Positions 16,354 through 24,923 are shown, numbered from the stretch's first letter. The stretch: DNA of 45,699 bases from Deltaproteobacteria bacterium (GCA_021780225.1 JAJXZF010000044.1:1-45699); one strand, 5' to 3'. The notes: generated from the letters alone by a model not told the origin. Numbers and translations are program-made.

Positions 16354-17142
16354 ATGAAGAAAACGATCGCCGCGATCGCCGGCGTAATGATGCTGGCGGC
16401 GCTTGGCGCCGCGCATGCCGGCGTAATCGTTGATGAGCAGGAGACGATGCAGCAGGGGCCGAACCAGAACGCGAGCCGCCAGCGCACCGTGATGATTCAA
16501 GGGAACAAGCAGAAGATGATCTCGAACCGGATCGAAGTAGTAACCGATCTCGATCAGGGGAAATTGTTCATCATCTATCCGGCGCAGAAACAATACATGG
16601 AGCTGCCTTTTCCGCCACAGGGAGCGATGGCGCGGATGATGACCAATCAGATGTCGACGCTGCAATTCAAAAAGAGCGGCGGCAAAAAAACCATCCTCGG
16701 CTACGCGTGCGAACAATATTCGGGCGCGGGTTCGATGATGGGAAATGAGTATTCGGTATCGGGATGCTTCTCGACCAAGACGCCGGGCGCGAAAGAGTTC
16801 GACGCATTTCAAAAGACCATGGCGGATAAGGTCAAAGGCACGCCGATGGCGATGCAGGGTCAGGTGCCGAACGGAATTCCGATGGAGCTGGTCTCGACGA
16901 CGAAGCTGACCAATTTCAGCGCGCCCGGGATGTCGCCGGAGCAGGCCGCGAAGATCCGGCAGATGCTCGCGAATCGGCCGCCGATGGTCACCAAGACGGT
17001 CGTGACCAAGGTGACCACGAAAAAACTTTCATCCGACACCTTCGCGGTTCCCGCCGGTTTCACCAAGCGCGAGATGCGTCAGCCGGCGGCGCCGTCCGCG
17101 GGCGCCGGAGCGCCGCCGCCGAGCACGAAGGTTCCGGAGTAG
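16354..17142 (+). CDS. Secreted DUF4412-like protein
   Basis: The 262-residue protein has a Sec signal (MKKTIAAIAGVMMLAALGAAHA). ATG 16354 is preferred to ATG 16348 because the GGGAGG ending at 16344 is 9 nt away rather than 3; the 16348 start would add only two residues. The mature part alternates short beta strands (VIVDEQETM, RTVMIQGNKQKMI) like DUF4412/LolA-type outer-membrane-facing proteins, with ITNRIEVVTDLD-like and YPAQKQYMELPF segments. The tail is Pro/Ala rich (APSAGAGAPPPS). Its closeness to the flippase gene suggests a shared envelope role, which is an inference. Confidence 0.75.
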   Translation: MKKTIAAIAGVMMLAALGAAHAGVIVDEQETMQQGPNQNASRQRTVMIQGNKQKMISNRIEVVTDLDQGKLFIIYPAQKQYMELPFPPQGAMARMMTNQMSTLQFKKSGGKKTILGYACEQYSGAGSMMGNEYSVSGCFSTKTPGAKEFDAFQKTMADKVKGTPMAMQGQVPNGIPMELVSTTKLTNFSAPGMSPEQAAKIRQMLANRPPMVTKTVVTKVTTKKLSSDTFAVPAGFTKREMRQPAAPSAGAGAPPPSTKVPE

Positions 17143-17187
17143 GCATATCGCGCCGGAATCGGCCGGCCGCGAAATCATATTGTTCGG

Positions 17188-17202
17188 CCGGATCAAGTCC
17201 GG
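17188..17202. repeat. Single REP-like hairpin
   Basis: CCGGA-TCAAG-TCCGG, with the same core and loop as the hairpins in the MITE-like elements and at 5755. It is a lone copy with a shorter stem, between the DUF4412-like gene and the terminator of the ferritin-like gene. Confidence 0.6.
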
Positions 17203-17225
17203 TCATGGAAGCGAACTTGAATGAA

Positions 17226-17261
17226 AAGGCCGGTACGGCGTCAGGATGCCGTACCGGCCTT
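17226..17261 (-). terminator. Rho-independent terminator
   Basis: Perfect 14-bp stem AAGGCCGGTACGGC / GCCGTACCGGCCTT with an 8-nt loop, followed on the minus strand by TTTTCATTC. It lies 47 nt after the ferritin-like gene stop and so probably ends that transcript. The same hairpin may also serve the plus-strand gene ending at 17142, although the T-tract on that side is poor. Confidence 0.85.
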
Positions 17262-17307
17262 CGTGTTCGCGATTACGACGCTTGCCGCCGGAATTTCCCG
17301 TTGCGGT

Positions 17308-17943
17308 TTACCGCGCGCTGGATGCTTCGGCGCCGGCGGCCGGATTCAGCGCGCCGCACGCATACAGCAGCCATCGCGTGCTCGAAAGTTCATCCTCGGC
17401 GAACAGGCGCAGCGCTTCCTTGGTCTCGAGGTCGTCCTTGATGCTTTCGGCGAACTCGAGAATCGGCCTGATGGCGGCTTCCGGGTCGGGGATGGAAGAG
17501 GCGACGCGCAGCAATTTCTCGTTATCGGGCATCGACGGGTCGGCGGCGCAAGCCGCGAACTGGCGGCTCTCCTCGCTGACCTGTGCATGGCCCTCGCCGC
17601 CCAGCTCCATCAGGCGGTTCGCGAAGATGCGGCTGTGGTAGCCCTCGCGCTCGGCGATCATCTTGAGGCCGCTGCGGATGCAATCGGTCGGGGTGACGCT
17701 CGCCCATGCGGCGAAGGCTTCGGCGGCGTTGCCTTCGGCGACGCGGGCCTTGTCGATGAAGCTGACGATCGCGTCGCGCTCGGAGCGGTAGACCTTGCCG
17801 AAGGCGCGAAAGCCGCCGCCGCCGTCGCCGTTGGCGGCGCGACCGCGCTCAAGTTCGCCGACTTCGGCCTCGAACAGCTCTTCGCTGATGATTCCGGAGC
17901 GATACGCGCGCAGCAGCTGCCGGAAAAGGAAATCGCGATTCAT
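17308..17943 (-). CDS. Ferritin-like domain protein
   Basis: The 211-residue, all-helical protein has Glu/His pairs placed like a ferritin-like di-iron site: ERDAIVSFIDKARVAEG, EREGYHSRIFANRLMELGGE and AEDELSSTRWL. The EREGYH motif is the strongest evidence. The start ATG 17943 has GGGAGGAAA upstream. A perfect palindrome CCCACGTGGG (17956-17965) overlaps that ribosome-binding site and could bind a regulator. A TTGACA sits at 18019-18014 on this strand but the matching -10 is weak. The gene ends ahead of a strong terminator and appears monocistronic. Function, in iron or redox handling, is inferred. Confidence 0.65.
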   Translation of the reverse strand: MNRDFLFRQLLRAYRSGIISEELFEAEVGELERGRAANGDGGGGFRAFGKVYRSERDAIVSFIDKARVAEGNAAEAFAAWASVTPTDCIRSGLKMIAEREGYHSRIFANRLMELGGEGHAQVSEESRQFAACAADPSMPDNEKLLRVASSIPDPEAAIRPILEFAESIKDDLETKEALRLFAEDELSSTRWLLYACGALNPAAGAEASSAR

Positions 17944-18126
17944 TGGGAATTTCCTCCCACGTGGGTGAATGGACTCGTCTGTTCAACCAAGGCTAAAGCG
18001 GCTCGCGAAGCGATGTCAACCAAGTGACATCGGCGCAACGGTCGGCTAAGGCTGGGGTATCGTTGGAGCGTGGGCGGCCGGGCAAGCCGCCGCGGGACCG
18101 CCAATGTGGATAATCAGGAGCCGATA

Positions 18127-19092
18127 ATGGCCGAGATAACGCATAAATTCGTCGATACGAACGGGATTCGGATGCATCTCGCGGAAGCCGGCACAGGCTT
18201 TCCGGTCGTGATGTGCCACGGCTTTCCGGAGCTTTGGTACTCGTGGCGCCATCAGTTGGCCGCGCTCGCAGACGCCGGGTTTCGCGCGATCGCGCCCGAC
18301 CAGCGCGGCTACGGGGAGACCGGCGCGCCCGCGCCGATCGAGGCGTACACGCAGCGGCATCTGGTGGGCGATATCGTGGGGATGCTCGATGCGCTGGGAA
18401 TCGCGCAATGCGCGATCGTCGGGCACGATTGGGGCGGCGCGGTGGCGTGGAACGCGGCGATGATGGCGGCGGAAAGAATTGTCGGAGTGGCCGGCGTGAA
18501 CACGCCCTTCTTTCCGCGCACCCCCGTCAAGCCGACCAATCTGATGAAGCTGATGGCGCAGGGCAAGTTTCATTACATGCTCTATTTTCAGGAGCCGGGC
18601 GTGGCCGAAGCGGAGCTGGAGCGCGACGTGCGCCGTTCGCTGCGCGGCTTTTACCAAGGCGGCGCCGACCTTGGCGGCGGAGTTCCCTCGACCGATCCGC
18701 CGGGAGTGTTCGGGCCGGCCGGCGGCGGCATCCTCGATCGGCTGCCGGATCGTCCGCAGGGCGCGTTCCTGACCGAGGCCGATTTCGACGTGTTCGTCAA
18801 AACCTTCGCGCGCACGGGATTTCGCGGCGGACTCAACTGGTACCGGAATATCGACCGCAGTTGGGAGGAAAGCGCGGGGCTGGAAAATCGCGTCAATCAG
18901 CCGGCGCTGATGATCACGGCGGAACTCGATCCGGTGCTGCGTCCGGAATTGGCCAGCGGGATGAGTATGTTCGTGCCGAACCTGCGGCGCACGGTCCTGA
19001 TCAAAGGATCTGGCCATTGGACGCAGCAGGAAAAGCCGGCCGAGGTTAACGCGGCGATGTTGGAATTCCTCGCCGAGTTCAAAAACCGCTGA
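18127..19092 (+). CDS. Epoxide hydrolase-type alpha/beta hydrolase
   Basis: The 321-residue protein starts at ATG 18127 with CAGGAG about 7 nt upstream. HGFPELWYSWRHQ gives the oxyanion hole, GHDWGGAVAW the nucleophile Asp, ITAELDPVL the acid, and GSGHWTQQEKP the catalytic His. Lid tyrosines are present in HYMLYFQEPG and NWYRNI, as expected for soluble epoxide hydrolases. The protein is cytosolic. Natural substrate unknown; detoxification is likely. It is convergent with gloB, with 12 bp between stops. Confidence 0.92.
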   Translation: MAEITHKFVDTNGIRMHLAEAGTGFPVVMCHGFPELWYSWRHQLAALADAGFRAIAPDQRGYGETGAPAPIEAYTQRHLVGDIVGMLDALGIAQCAIVGHDWGGAVAWNAAMMAAERIVGVAGVNTPFFPRTPVKPTNLMKLMAQGKFHYMLYFQEPGVAEAELERDVRRSLRGFYQGGADLGGGVPSTDPPGVFGPAGGGILDRLPDRPQGAFLTEADFDVFVKTFARTGFRGGLNWYRNIDRSWEESAGLENRVNQPALMITAELDPVLRPELASGMSMFVPNLRRTVLIKGSGHWTQQEKPAEVNAAMLEFLAEFKNR

Positions 19093-19104
19093 GCCGCGCG
19101 ATCG

Positions 19105-19881
19105 TCAGAATTTGTCCTTGAGCGCGCGCGCCTTGGCGAAGATCGCGACCGGATCGTCCGGCACGGCGGGATCGATCTTTTTTATGCTCGCGCGCAGTTC
19201 GGCGCTTGAGGATCGCAAAAACGGATTGATTTGCTTTTCGCCGCCGATCGTCGAGGGGATCGTGAAACGGCCGGCGGCGCGCTCGCTTTTGGCCCACGCG
19301 TATTTTTCTTTGAGCGCCTGATTGTTGGGCTCGAGCGTCAACGCGAATTCGAGATTCTTGACCGTGTATTCGTGGCCGCAATAGACCCGCGTCGAATCGG
19401 GCAGCGCGGCCAGTTTCGCCAGCGACGCGACCATCGTTTCGGCCTTGCCTTCGAACACGCGGCCGCATCCGGCGATAAACATCGTGTCGCCGGTGAAGAC
19501 CGCTTCCAGATCCGTGAAATAGTAGGCGATGTGGCCGTTGGTATGGGCCGGGATGCCGATCACGCGGCCAGTCAGCGCGCCGACGCGCACGGCGGCGCCG
19601 TCGTCAACCTCGTCGGTCTGCGCCGGGATGCGTCCGTTTTCGTTGCGCGCGCCATAGACGCGAATTCCCGGCACGGCGCGCACGAGATCCTCGTTGCCGC
19701 CGACATGGTCGAAATGCCAGTGGGTCGGCAGGACAGCGACCAGTTTCAAGCCGCGCCGCTTTACTTCATCGAGCACCTTCGCCGCTTCGGAACAATCGAC
19801 CACGCCGCACTGGCCCGACGCGTCGTCAACGACCAGATACGCGTAATTATCGCTGAGCTGTGGAACCGCAATGATCGCCAT
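19105..19881 (-). CDS. gloB: Hydroxyacylglutathione hydrolase (glyoxalase II)
   Basis: The 258-residue protein starts at ATG 19881 behind GGGAGG. The metallo-beta-lactamase motif THWHFDHVGG binds the metals, with further ligands in GIPAHTNGHIAYYF, FTGDTMF and VYCGHEYTVKNLEFA. The C-terminal glyoxalase II domain, with the glutathione-contacting KYAWAKSERAAG...TIPSTIGGEKQINPFLR, is complete, which separates it from general MBL hydrolases. It converts S-lactoylglutathione to lactate and glutathione. It is downstream of fabI on the same strand, with a stem-forming spacer between them. Confidence 0.93.
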   Translation of the reverse strand: MAIIAVPQLSDNYAYLVVDDASGQCGVVDCSEAAKVLDEVKRRGLKLVAVLPTHWHFDHVGGNEDLVRAVPGIRVYGARNENGRIPAQTDEVDDGAAVRVGALTGRVIGIPAHTNGHIAYYFTDLEAVFTGDTMFIAGCGRVFEGKAETMVASLAKLAALPDSTRVYCGHEYTVKNLEFALTLEPNNQALKEKYAWAKSERAAGRFTIPSTIGGEKQINPFLRSSSAELRASIKKIDPAVPDDPVAIFAKARALKDKF

Positions 19882-19891
19882 CGCAACCTCC

Positions 19892-19947
19892 CTGATCGGC
19901 GCGCCCGCGCAGCGTTTTTTTTCGCGCGGCGGAATGGCGCCGATCAG
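19892..19947 (-). other. Stem-forming spacer between fabI and gloB
   Basis: Perfect 11-bp inverted repeat CTGATCGGCGC (19892-19902) / GCGCCGATCAG (19937-19947) overlaps the fabI stop codon and ends 10 bp before the gloB start. Inside it a second stem (CGCGC arms) encloses an A8 tract on the transcribed strand. It could act as an intercistronic stabiliser or attenuator of gloB; there is no T-tract after the outer stem, so it is not a standard terminator. Confidence 0.55.
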
Positions 19948-20714
19948 CCGATGATGTTGTAGCCGACGTCCACGTAAACCGTCTGGCCGGTGACGCCGGT
20001 GGCAAAGTCGCTCAGCATCACCGCCGCCATCTTGCCGACCTCCTCGGGACGCATCGCGCGTTTGAGCGGCGAGCGTTCGCCGACCTCGTGGGCCATCGTA
20101 TGGTAGTCGCGGATGGCCGAAGAGGCGAGGGTGCGGGCGGGCGCGGCGCTGAGCGCGTTGACCCTTATATTCTTCGGACCGAGATCGAGCGCGAGATAGC
20201 GGACGCACGCTTCGAGCGCGGCCTTCGCCACGCCCATCACGTTGTAATTCGGAATCGCGCGCACCGCGCCGAGATAGCTGAGCGTCACGATCGAGCCGCC
20301 GCCGCGGGCTTCCATCAAAGGTTCGGCGGCGCGCGCCAGCGCGACCAGCGAATAGGCGCTGATCTCAAGGGCGCGGCTGAATCCATTGCGGCTGACGTTG
20401 AGAAAACGATCGCGCAGGTCCTCGCGGCCGGCGTAGGCGACGGCGTGAACGAGCATGTCGAGGCCGCCCCATAGTTCCTTCAGCCCGGCGATCACGCTCG
20501 CGATTTGCGCGTCGTCGCCCACGTCGAGTTCGCCGGCGACATGCGCGCCGATTTCGGCGGCCAGCGGGCGCACGCGCTTCTCGAGGATTTCTCCCTGATA
20601 GGTCATCGCGATCGATGCGCCCTGCTCGTGCAGTTCGCGCGCGATCGACCAGGCGAGACTTTTATCGTTGGCGACGCCGACAATCAGCGCCCGTTTTCCA
20701 TCAGCTATGCCCAT
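19944..20714 (-). CDS. fabI: Enoyl-[acyl-carrier-protein] reductase FabI
   Basis: The 256-residue FabI has the N-terminal NAD-binding GVANDKSLAW and the catalytic Tyr/Lys set SYLGA...NYNVMGVAKAALEA (Y-x6-K spacing of FabI rather than ordinary SDRs). IRVNALSAAPARTLA covers the substrate loop and VTGQTVYVDVGYNIIG is the usual C-terminus. It reduces enoyl-ACP in the last step of the type II fatty acid cycle. The loop ASSAIRDYHTM corresponds to the mobile substrate-binding helix. Confidence 0.96.
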   Translation of the reverse strand: MGIADGKRALIVGVANDKSLAWSIARELHEQGASIAMTYQGEILEKRVRPLAAEIGAHVAGELDVGDDAQIASVIAGLKELWGGLDMLVHAVAYAGREDLRDRFLNVSRNGFSRALEISAYSLVALARAAEPLMEARGGGSIVTLSYLGAVRAIPNYNVMGVAKAALEACVRYLALDLGPKNIRVNALSAAPARTLASSAIRDYHTMAHEVGERSPLKRAMRPEEVGKMAAVMLSDFATGVTGQTVYVDVGYNIIG

Positions 20715-20837
20715 CGGGCGGGACTCCTTGATCTCAAGTCGATCCGGGGCGCCGCTGGAAACCCGGTCGCGGGCCGCGCGAATCGATTACGCGGCATGAA
20801 TCTTAGCGCGCGGGGCGCGCCGCGACGAACACTCGGC

Positions 20838-21611
20838 TCAGACCGAAATCTTCATCCCGTCGCGCGCCATCGGCAGCCGCACTTCGCGCCGCCGGTCGAG
20901 AACTTCGCGGCCGACGTGCGTGAGCAGCATTCGCCCGACGTGGAAGCGCCCCCGATTCGCGGCGAGCTTGGGATAGTTCATGTGGAAATCCAACTGTTCG
21001 CTGTCGAAATAGGTGCACTCGCACAAAAACAGGTCGGCGCCTTCGACGAACGGCGGCAAAGCGTCGGTCCATCCGCTGTCGCCGGTGAAGGCGATAGTTC
21101 TGCCATCAAGTTCGAGGCGAAGGGCGAGCGAAAGATCGCGTTTCATGTGCGGCGTCCGCATCGCGGCGATTCGCACCGGACCGACGTTGCGGGATTCGCC
21201 GGCGCCGATTTCGATAAATTTAAGATATTTCAGCAGGCGCGGAAGATCCGGTTTGGCGCCCGGGAACATCGTGCGGAACAAACGCCAGGTGCGGTCTTCG
21301 AGGCGCGGCGGCCCGACTACCGTAAGTGGCTTGTCGCGCGGGCTTTCGTAGAGATATTCGAGTATGAAGAACGGCAATCCGCCGTAATGATCGCCGTGCA
21401 GGTGGCTCACCAGAATCATGTCGAGGTCGGCGGTCCGGAATCCCATCCGCTTCATCGCGCACAAGGCGGTCGGGCCGGCTTCCATGAGGATTCGGCAGCT
21501 CGGTCCTTCGATGATATAACCGGACTGGAAACGGCCGTGGCTCGCGAAGGCGTCTCCGGCGCCCAAAATCGTCAGTTCGAGGCCTTCGCGCCTCAATGGC
21601 GATTTACGCAT
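20838..21611 (-). CDS. MBL-fold metallo-hydrolase (RNase Z/arylsulfatase-like group)
   Basis: The 257-residue protein starts at ATG 21611; in-frame upstream codons lack a ribosome-binding site. The N-terminal strand LTILGAGDAF and the metal-binding SHLHGDHYGGLPFFI match the RNase Z/AtsA-like branch. Further ligands are in TPHMKRD, FTGDSGWTD and LLTHVGRE. The exosite arm of tRNase Z is absent, so a small-molecule substrate is more likely than tRNA processing. It is divergent from the LLM oxidoreductase gene, with 52 bp between starts. Confidence 0.85.
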   Translation of the reverse strand: MRKSPLRREGLELTILGAGDAFASHGRFQSGYIIEGPSCRILMEAGPTALCAMKRMGFRTADLDMILVSHLHGDHYGGLPFFILEYLYESPRDKPLTVVGPPRLEDRTWRLFRTMFPGAKPDLPRLLKYLKFIEIGAGESRNVGPVRIAAMRTPHMKRDLSLALRLELDGRTIAFTGDSGWTDALPPFVEGADLFLCECTYFDSEQLDFHMNYPKLAANRGRFHVGRMLLTHVGREVLDRRREVRLPMARDGMKISV

Positions 21612-21663
21612 GGCCACTGTTAATATCATCACCCGAGAGCAGAACCTAGTCGGGAGCGGCAAC

Positions 21664-22623
21664 ATGAAACATATCAAAGTTGGTGTGGGTTTTGGCCTGT
21701 TTCGACTCGGGATGCCGACTCCCGAGGCGATTGCGCATGTGGCGGAAAGCGCCGAGGATTGGGGCCTCGATTCGTTCTGGCTGTCGGATCATTTGATCGC
21801 GCCGACGGCGGAGCTCGATGTGGTCGCGACGCTTTCGCTGATCGCCTCGCGCACGACGCGCATCAAGCTGGGGCCGAGCGTCTTTCTGCTCAACCTGCGC
21901 CATCCGCTGGTCGCCGCCAAGTCCTTCGCGACGCTGGATTATTTTTCTCACGGCCGCATCGTGATGGCGGTTGGAACGGGCGCCAATCTGGCCGATTACG
22001 CCGCCTGCGGCATCCCGACCGAAGGCCGCGGCCGGAGGCTTGACGAGGGCATCGTCATTCTGCGCAAAGCCTGGACCGAAAAGAATTTCAGCTTCCACGG
22101 CAAGTATTTCAATTTCGACAACGTGACCATCGAGCCGCATCCGGCGCCCCGGATGCACAACGACTCCGGCACGATCGATCTGTGGGTTGGCGGCAAAGCC
22201 GACGCCGCGCTCAAACGGACGGCGCGTTTCGCGGACGGCTTTTTCGCGTCGTTTCAGTCGCCCGAGGAGTTCGCGCGCAACATGGCGACGGTGCGCAAAT
22301 ACGCGGTCGAGTTTGGCCGCGCCAACGCACGCATCGAATCCGGCCTGATCCTGTTGTGCCGATTGGCGTCGACGCGCGAGCGCGCGCTCGAGGCGATGCG
22401 TCCGATGCTGGCGGCGATGGGCCGCGGCGGCGAGGCTTTCCTGCAGCGCACGGTCTTCGGATCGCCGGACGATATAATCACGCGCCTCAAAGAATATATC
22501 GACGTCGGTCTCGACAAATTCGTGCTGTGGCCGGTCGCGGAGCCGGCGGCGTGGTCGGAACAGATGGAATTGATCGGACGCGAGATCGCTTCGCATTACA
22601 ATCGCGCAGCGCAGGCCGCATAG
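21664..22623 (+). CDS. LLM-class flavin-dependent oxidoreductase
   Basis: The 319-residue luciferase-like TIM-barrel protein starts at ATG 21664 with GGGAG about 8 nt upstream. WGLDSFWLSDHLI, the RIKLGPSVFLLNLRHP strand-loop, TLDYFSHGRIVMAVGTGAN and WVGGKADAALKRTARFADGFF are the family's conserved blocks. It uses FMN or F420; F420-type members are frequent in similar bacteria, but the sequence alone does not decide. Substrate unknown. The frameshifted LOG gene follows after 47 bp. Confidence 0.92.
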   Translation: MKHIKVGVGFGLFRLGMPTPEAIAHVAESAEDWGLDSFWLSDHLIAPTAELDVVATLSLIASRTTRIKLGPSVFLLNLRHPLVAAKSFATLDYFSHGRIVMAVGTGANLADYAACGIPTEGRGRRLDEGIVILRKAWTEKNFSFHGKYFNFDNVTIEPHPAPRMHNDSGTIDLWVGGKADAALKRTARFADGFFASFQSPEEFARNMATVRKYAVEFGRANARIESGLILLCRLASTRERALEAMRPMLAAMGRGGEAFLQRTVFGSPDDIITRLKEYIDVGLDKFVLWPVAEPAAWSEQMELIGREIASHYNRAAQAA

Positions 22624-22670
22624 GGCGAGTAGCGGATTCAACGCAAGCCGTCGCGGCGCGACAATCGACG

Positions 22671-23260
22671 ATGGGCAGGTTGAAGCGGATCGCCGTTTTT
22701 TGCGGGTCGAGTCCGGGCGCCGATCCCGCGTATGTGGCCGCGGCTCGCAGTTTGGCTGAAACTTTCGCGGCGCGCGGAATCGGGTTGGTGTACGGCGGCG
22801 CGAACGTCGGCCTGATGGGAGAGATCGCGCGGCGCTGGCGCACGGCGCGCCGGTGACCGGAATCATTCCGGATTTTCTCGTTGACTACGAAGTCGCGATG
22901 ACCGAGCTCGACGACCTGCGCATCGTCGGCTCGATGCACGAACGCAAGGCCGCGGTCGCGGAACTGGCCGACGGGTTCATCGCGATGCCGGGCGGCTTGG
23001 GCACGCTCGAGGAGTTTTTCGAGGCGGTCACCTGGGCGCAACTGCGGCTGCACTCGAAGCCGTGCGGACTGCTCGATGTGAACGGCTACTATTCCCGGCT
23101 CGCCGATTTTCTCGATCACGCGGTGGCCGAGCGCTTCGTCAAACCCGCCCATCGCGCGACGATTTTGATCAGCGGCGATCCTGGCGCGCTGCTCGATCAA
23201 TTCGAGCGTTACGAAGCTCCGCCGTCCGACAAATGGATCGACCGCCGCGACCGCATCTGA
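22671..23260 (+). pseudogene. LOG-family phosphoribohydrolase, split by a frameshift
   Basis: The two halves of a LOG (lonely guy) protein lie in different frames. The first (22671-22856) reads FCGSSPGADP and VYGGANVGLMGEIA, then runs into unrelated residues and TGA. The second (GTG 22853 to 23260) continues with VTGIIPDFLV, SMHERKA and the catalytic PGGLGTLEE. Homology suggests loss of one (or four) bases near 22831-22840 in a CGCGCGGCGCTGG tract. The stop and the new GTG overlap as GTGA, so a coupled two-chain product is conceivable but unlikely. Family members cleave cytokinin- or AMP-type nucleotides to free the base. Decay and sequencing error are both possible. Confidence 0.8.
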
Positions 23261-23469
23261 ACGGGCGCGTGCGGCGTTTAGACCCGAAGAAATCCCAAAC
23301 CGTCTCTATCTCGTCTGTTCCGGCGTTAGAACCGGCCGAATATACGAACTGATATCACAATATCATAGTCGTTTACTCTTGAGAGCTTGCGATTGAATAG
23401 AATTGCGCGTATGGAATTCGCAAGACTCATCCGTCGTTAAAGGCGGTTGTTTTCTGGTTCGGGTTGAAA

Positions 23470-24255
23470 ATGGTCAAATCCCTGAAATCACTGAGCAAAA
23501 AAACGGTTTGGAACCTTCTCTTTCCGAACGTAAGGCGTGATTGCAGACCGCTGGCTCCTGCGGTTCTCTGCGTCGCGTTATTTTGCGGATGTGGACCAAA
23601 CCGCGCCGAGTGGATGGCGAAGGCCGCGAAAAATGAGGCGGCTGCCGCCACCGAAGATATGGGATCTCCTGATCAAATTCGAATTCAGGCGAAAGCCGAA
23701 GCCATACTGATTAACTCGATGGCAACGTCTATTTATAGCCACATGGACAAATATTCCGATCAGGAGCGCGCGGTCTATCTCCCATTTGCGCAATCCGCTA
23801 TGGAGGTGGCCAGCGGACTCCAGGAAATAGCTGGAAGCCAGAGCGACGACGGCTTCGCTCAGGCGATATTTGCAATGTGTGAGCCCGAACGTCGAGAAGC
23901 AGAGCCGCAAGTTGGACAAATGGAACTAGAAATGGCCGGAGCATTCGAAGCGGGAAAACTTGGACCTCACGGGACGCCGGAACAACGTGCTGACGCGGGC
24001 GCGATGCTTACGGCCTTCGGCAATACGATGATCTCCATTCCGTCCCGGTGCGACCAAGCGAACGCGCAAATGGCCGAAGCAAACCTCGAGGAGCAGCAAG
24101 CGGAAGTCAAACATCAGGAAAACGTTGATCGCGCCATGACAGCTGCCGCGGTTATATTCGCCGGCACCGCGATGGCAGCTGGTGAAATTGGCGCCGCCGC
24201 CGCAACGCGCCCGCCCGTAAGTTATACCTACGTTAACCAATACGGCGGCAATTGA
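23470..24255 (+). CDS. Putative exported/lipoprotein, unknown
   Basis: The 261-residue protein is read from ATG 23470 (TTG 23464 in frame). A basic start is followed by a hydrophobic segment (LAPAVLCVALFCGC) with a possible lipidated Cys41. The mature part is rich in Ala, Glu, Gln and Met and is largely helical, with EANLEEQQAEVKHQENVDR suggesting a coiled coil. A second hydrophobic stretch (AAAVIFAGTAMAAGEIGAAAA) lies near the C-terminus. No family recognised. GC content is lower than in the flanking genes, as also in the next gene. Confidence 0.55.
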   Translation: MVKSLKSLSKKTVWNLLFPNVRRDCRPLAPAVLCVALFCGCGPNRAEWMAKAAKNEAAAATEDMGSPDQIRIQAKAEAILINSMATSIYSHMDKYSDQERAVYLPFAQSAMEVASGLQEIAGSQSDDGFAQAIFAMCEPERREAEPQVGQMELEMAGAFEAGKLGPHGTPEQRADAGAMLTAFGNTMISIPSRCDQANAQMAEANLEEQQAEVKHQENVDRAMTAAAVIFAGTAMAAGEIGAAAATRPPVSYTYVNQYGGN

Positions 24256-24287
24256 TCCGCGCGTTTTGAGTCGAACGAATATTCGAT

Positions 24288-24848
24288 ATGCCTTCGGATT
24301 TAGGACAAGAGGTTCTTAAAGCCGCGACGGGCGCGGGAATCCCGATGTTGCTTTTAGTTCGGCGTCGCAGACGGCTCCAGAGAGGGGATGTCTCATTGAT
24401 GACTTCGACCGCAAAGCTGCCTGCGTGGGCAGCCCGGCACATGAAAAAGGCGCTCTTGATTGCGAACCAAATGACTGTAGCTGCAATTATAATAGCACTT
24501 GCTCTCATCGCGAGTGGATTTTTATTCGGCGGAATATACGAATCGAGAATCGGCTTCAGAGGCGCGGTCATTTATCGAACAAACCGATTCACTGGTTCCA
24601 TCAGCGGGTGTTTTCTTAACGGAGTCTGCATACAAATTCCGGATACCAAGCCAACCATCGAATCTGCTGTCGTATCTCCCTCAAATCCGACGGCACCCGT
24701 CGCCGTGAAGAGGTCTATGCGTATCGGCAATCACGATTATCCGATGACGCCCGACGGCGTGCCGATCGTTCCGGAATCAGACTTCTTGCCGGTTCCTGAT
24801 GGAACGCCAGCCTCGCCTGTGGGCGGTCCATCGCTCGCGCAATACTAG
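24288..24848 (+). CDS. Membrane-anchored hypothetical protein
   Basis: The 186-residue frame runs from ATG 24288; ATG 24399, after GAGGGG, is an alternative that removes an arginine-rich leader. One clear transmembrane segment is present (TVAAIIIALALIASGFLF), followed by a short periplasmic part with a Pro-rich tail (PVPDGTPASPVGGPS). Two Cys in SGCFLNGVCIQI could form a disulfide. No family recognised. It follows the previous unknown gene after 32 bp and shares its lower GC, so the two may have been acquired together. Confidence 0.5.
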   Translation: MPSDLGQEVLKAATGAGIPMLLLVRRRRRLQRGDVSLMTSTAKLPAWAARHMKKALLIANQMTVAAIIIALALIASGFLFGGIYESRIGFRGAVIYRTNRFTGSISGCFLNGVCIQIPDTKPTIESAVVSPSNPTAPVAVKRSMRIGNHDYPMTPDGVPIVPESDFLPVPDGTPASPVGGPSLAQY

Positions 24849-24923
24849 AGGTAGTGGGGTTTTTCGGTCCAAACCGCTCAGAAAGCAAAAGTGCATTTAC
24901 CGTAGGTGCGTCAGCTCCAAGAA

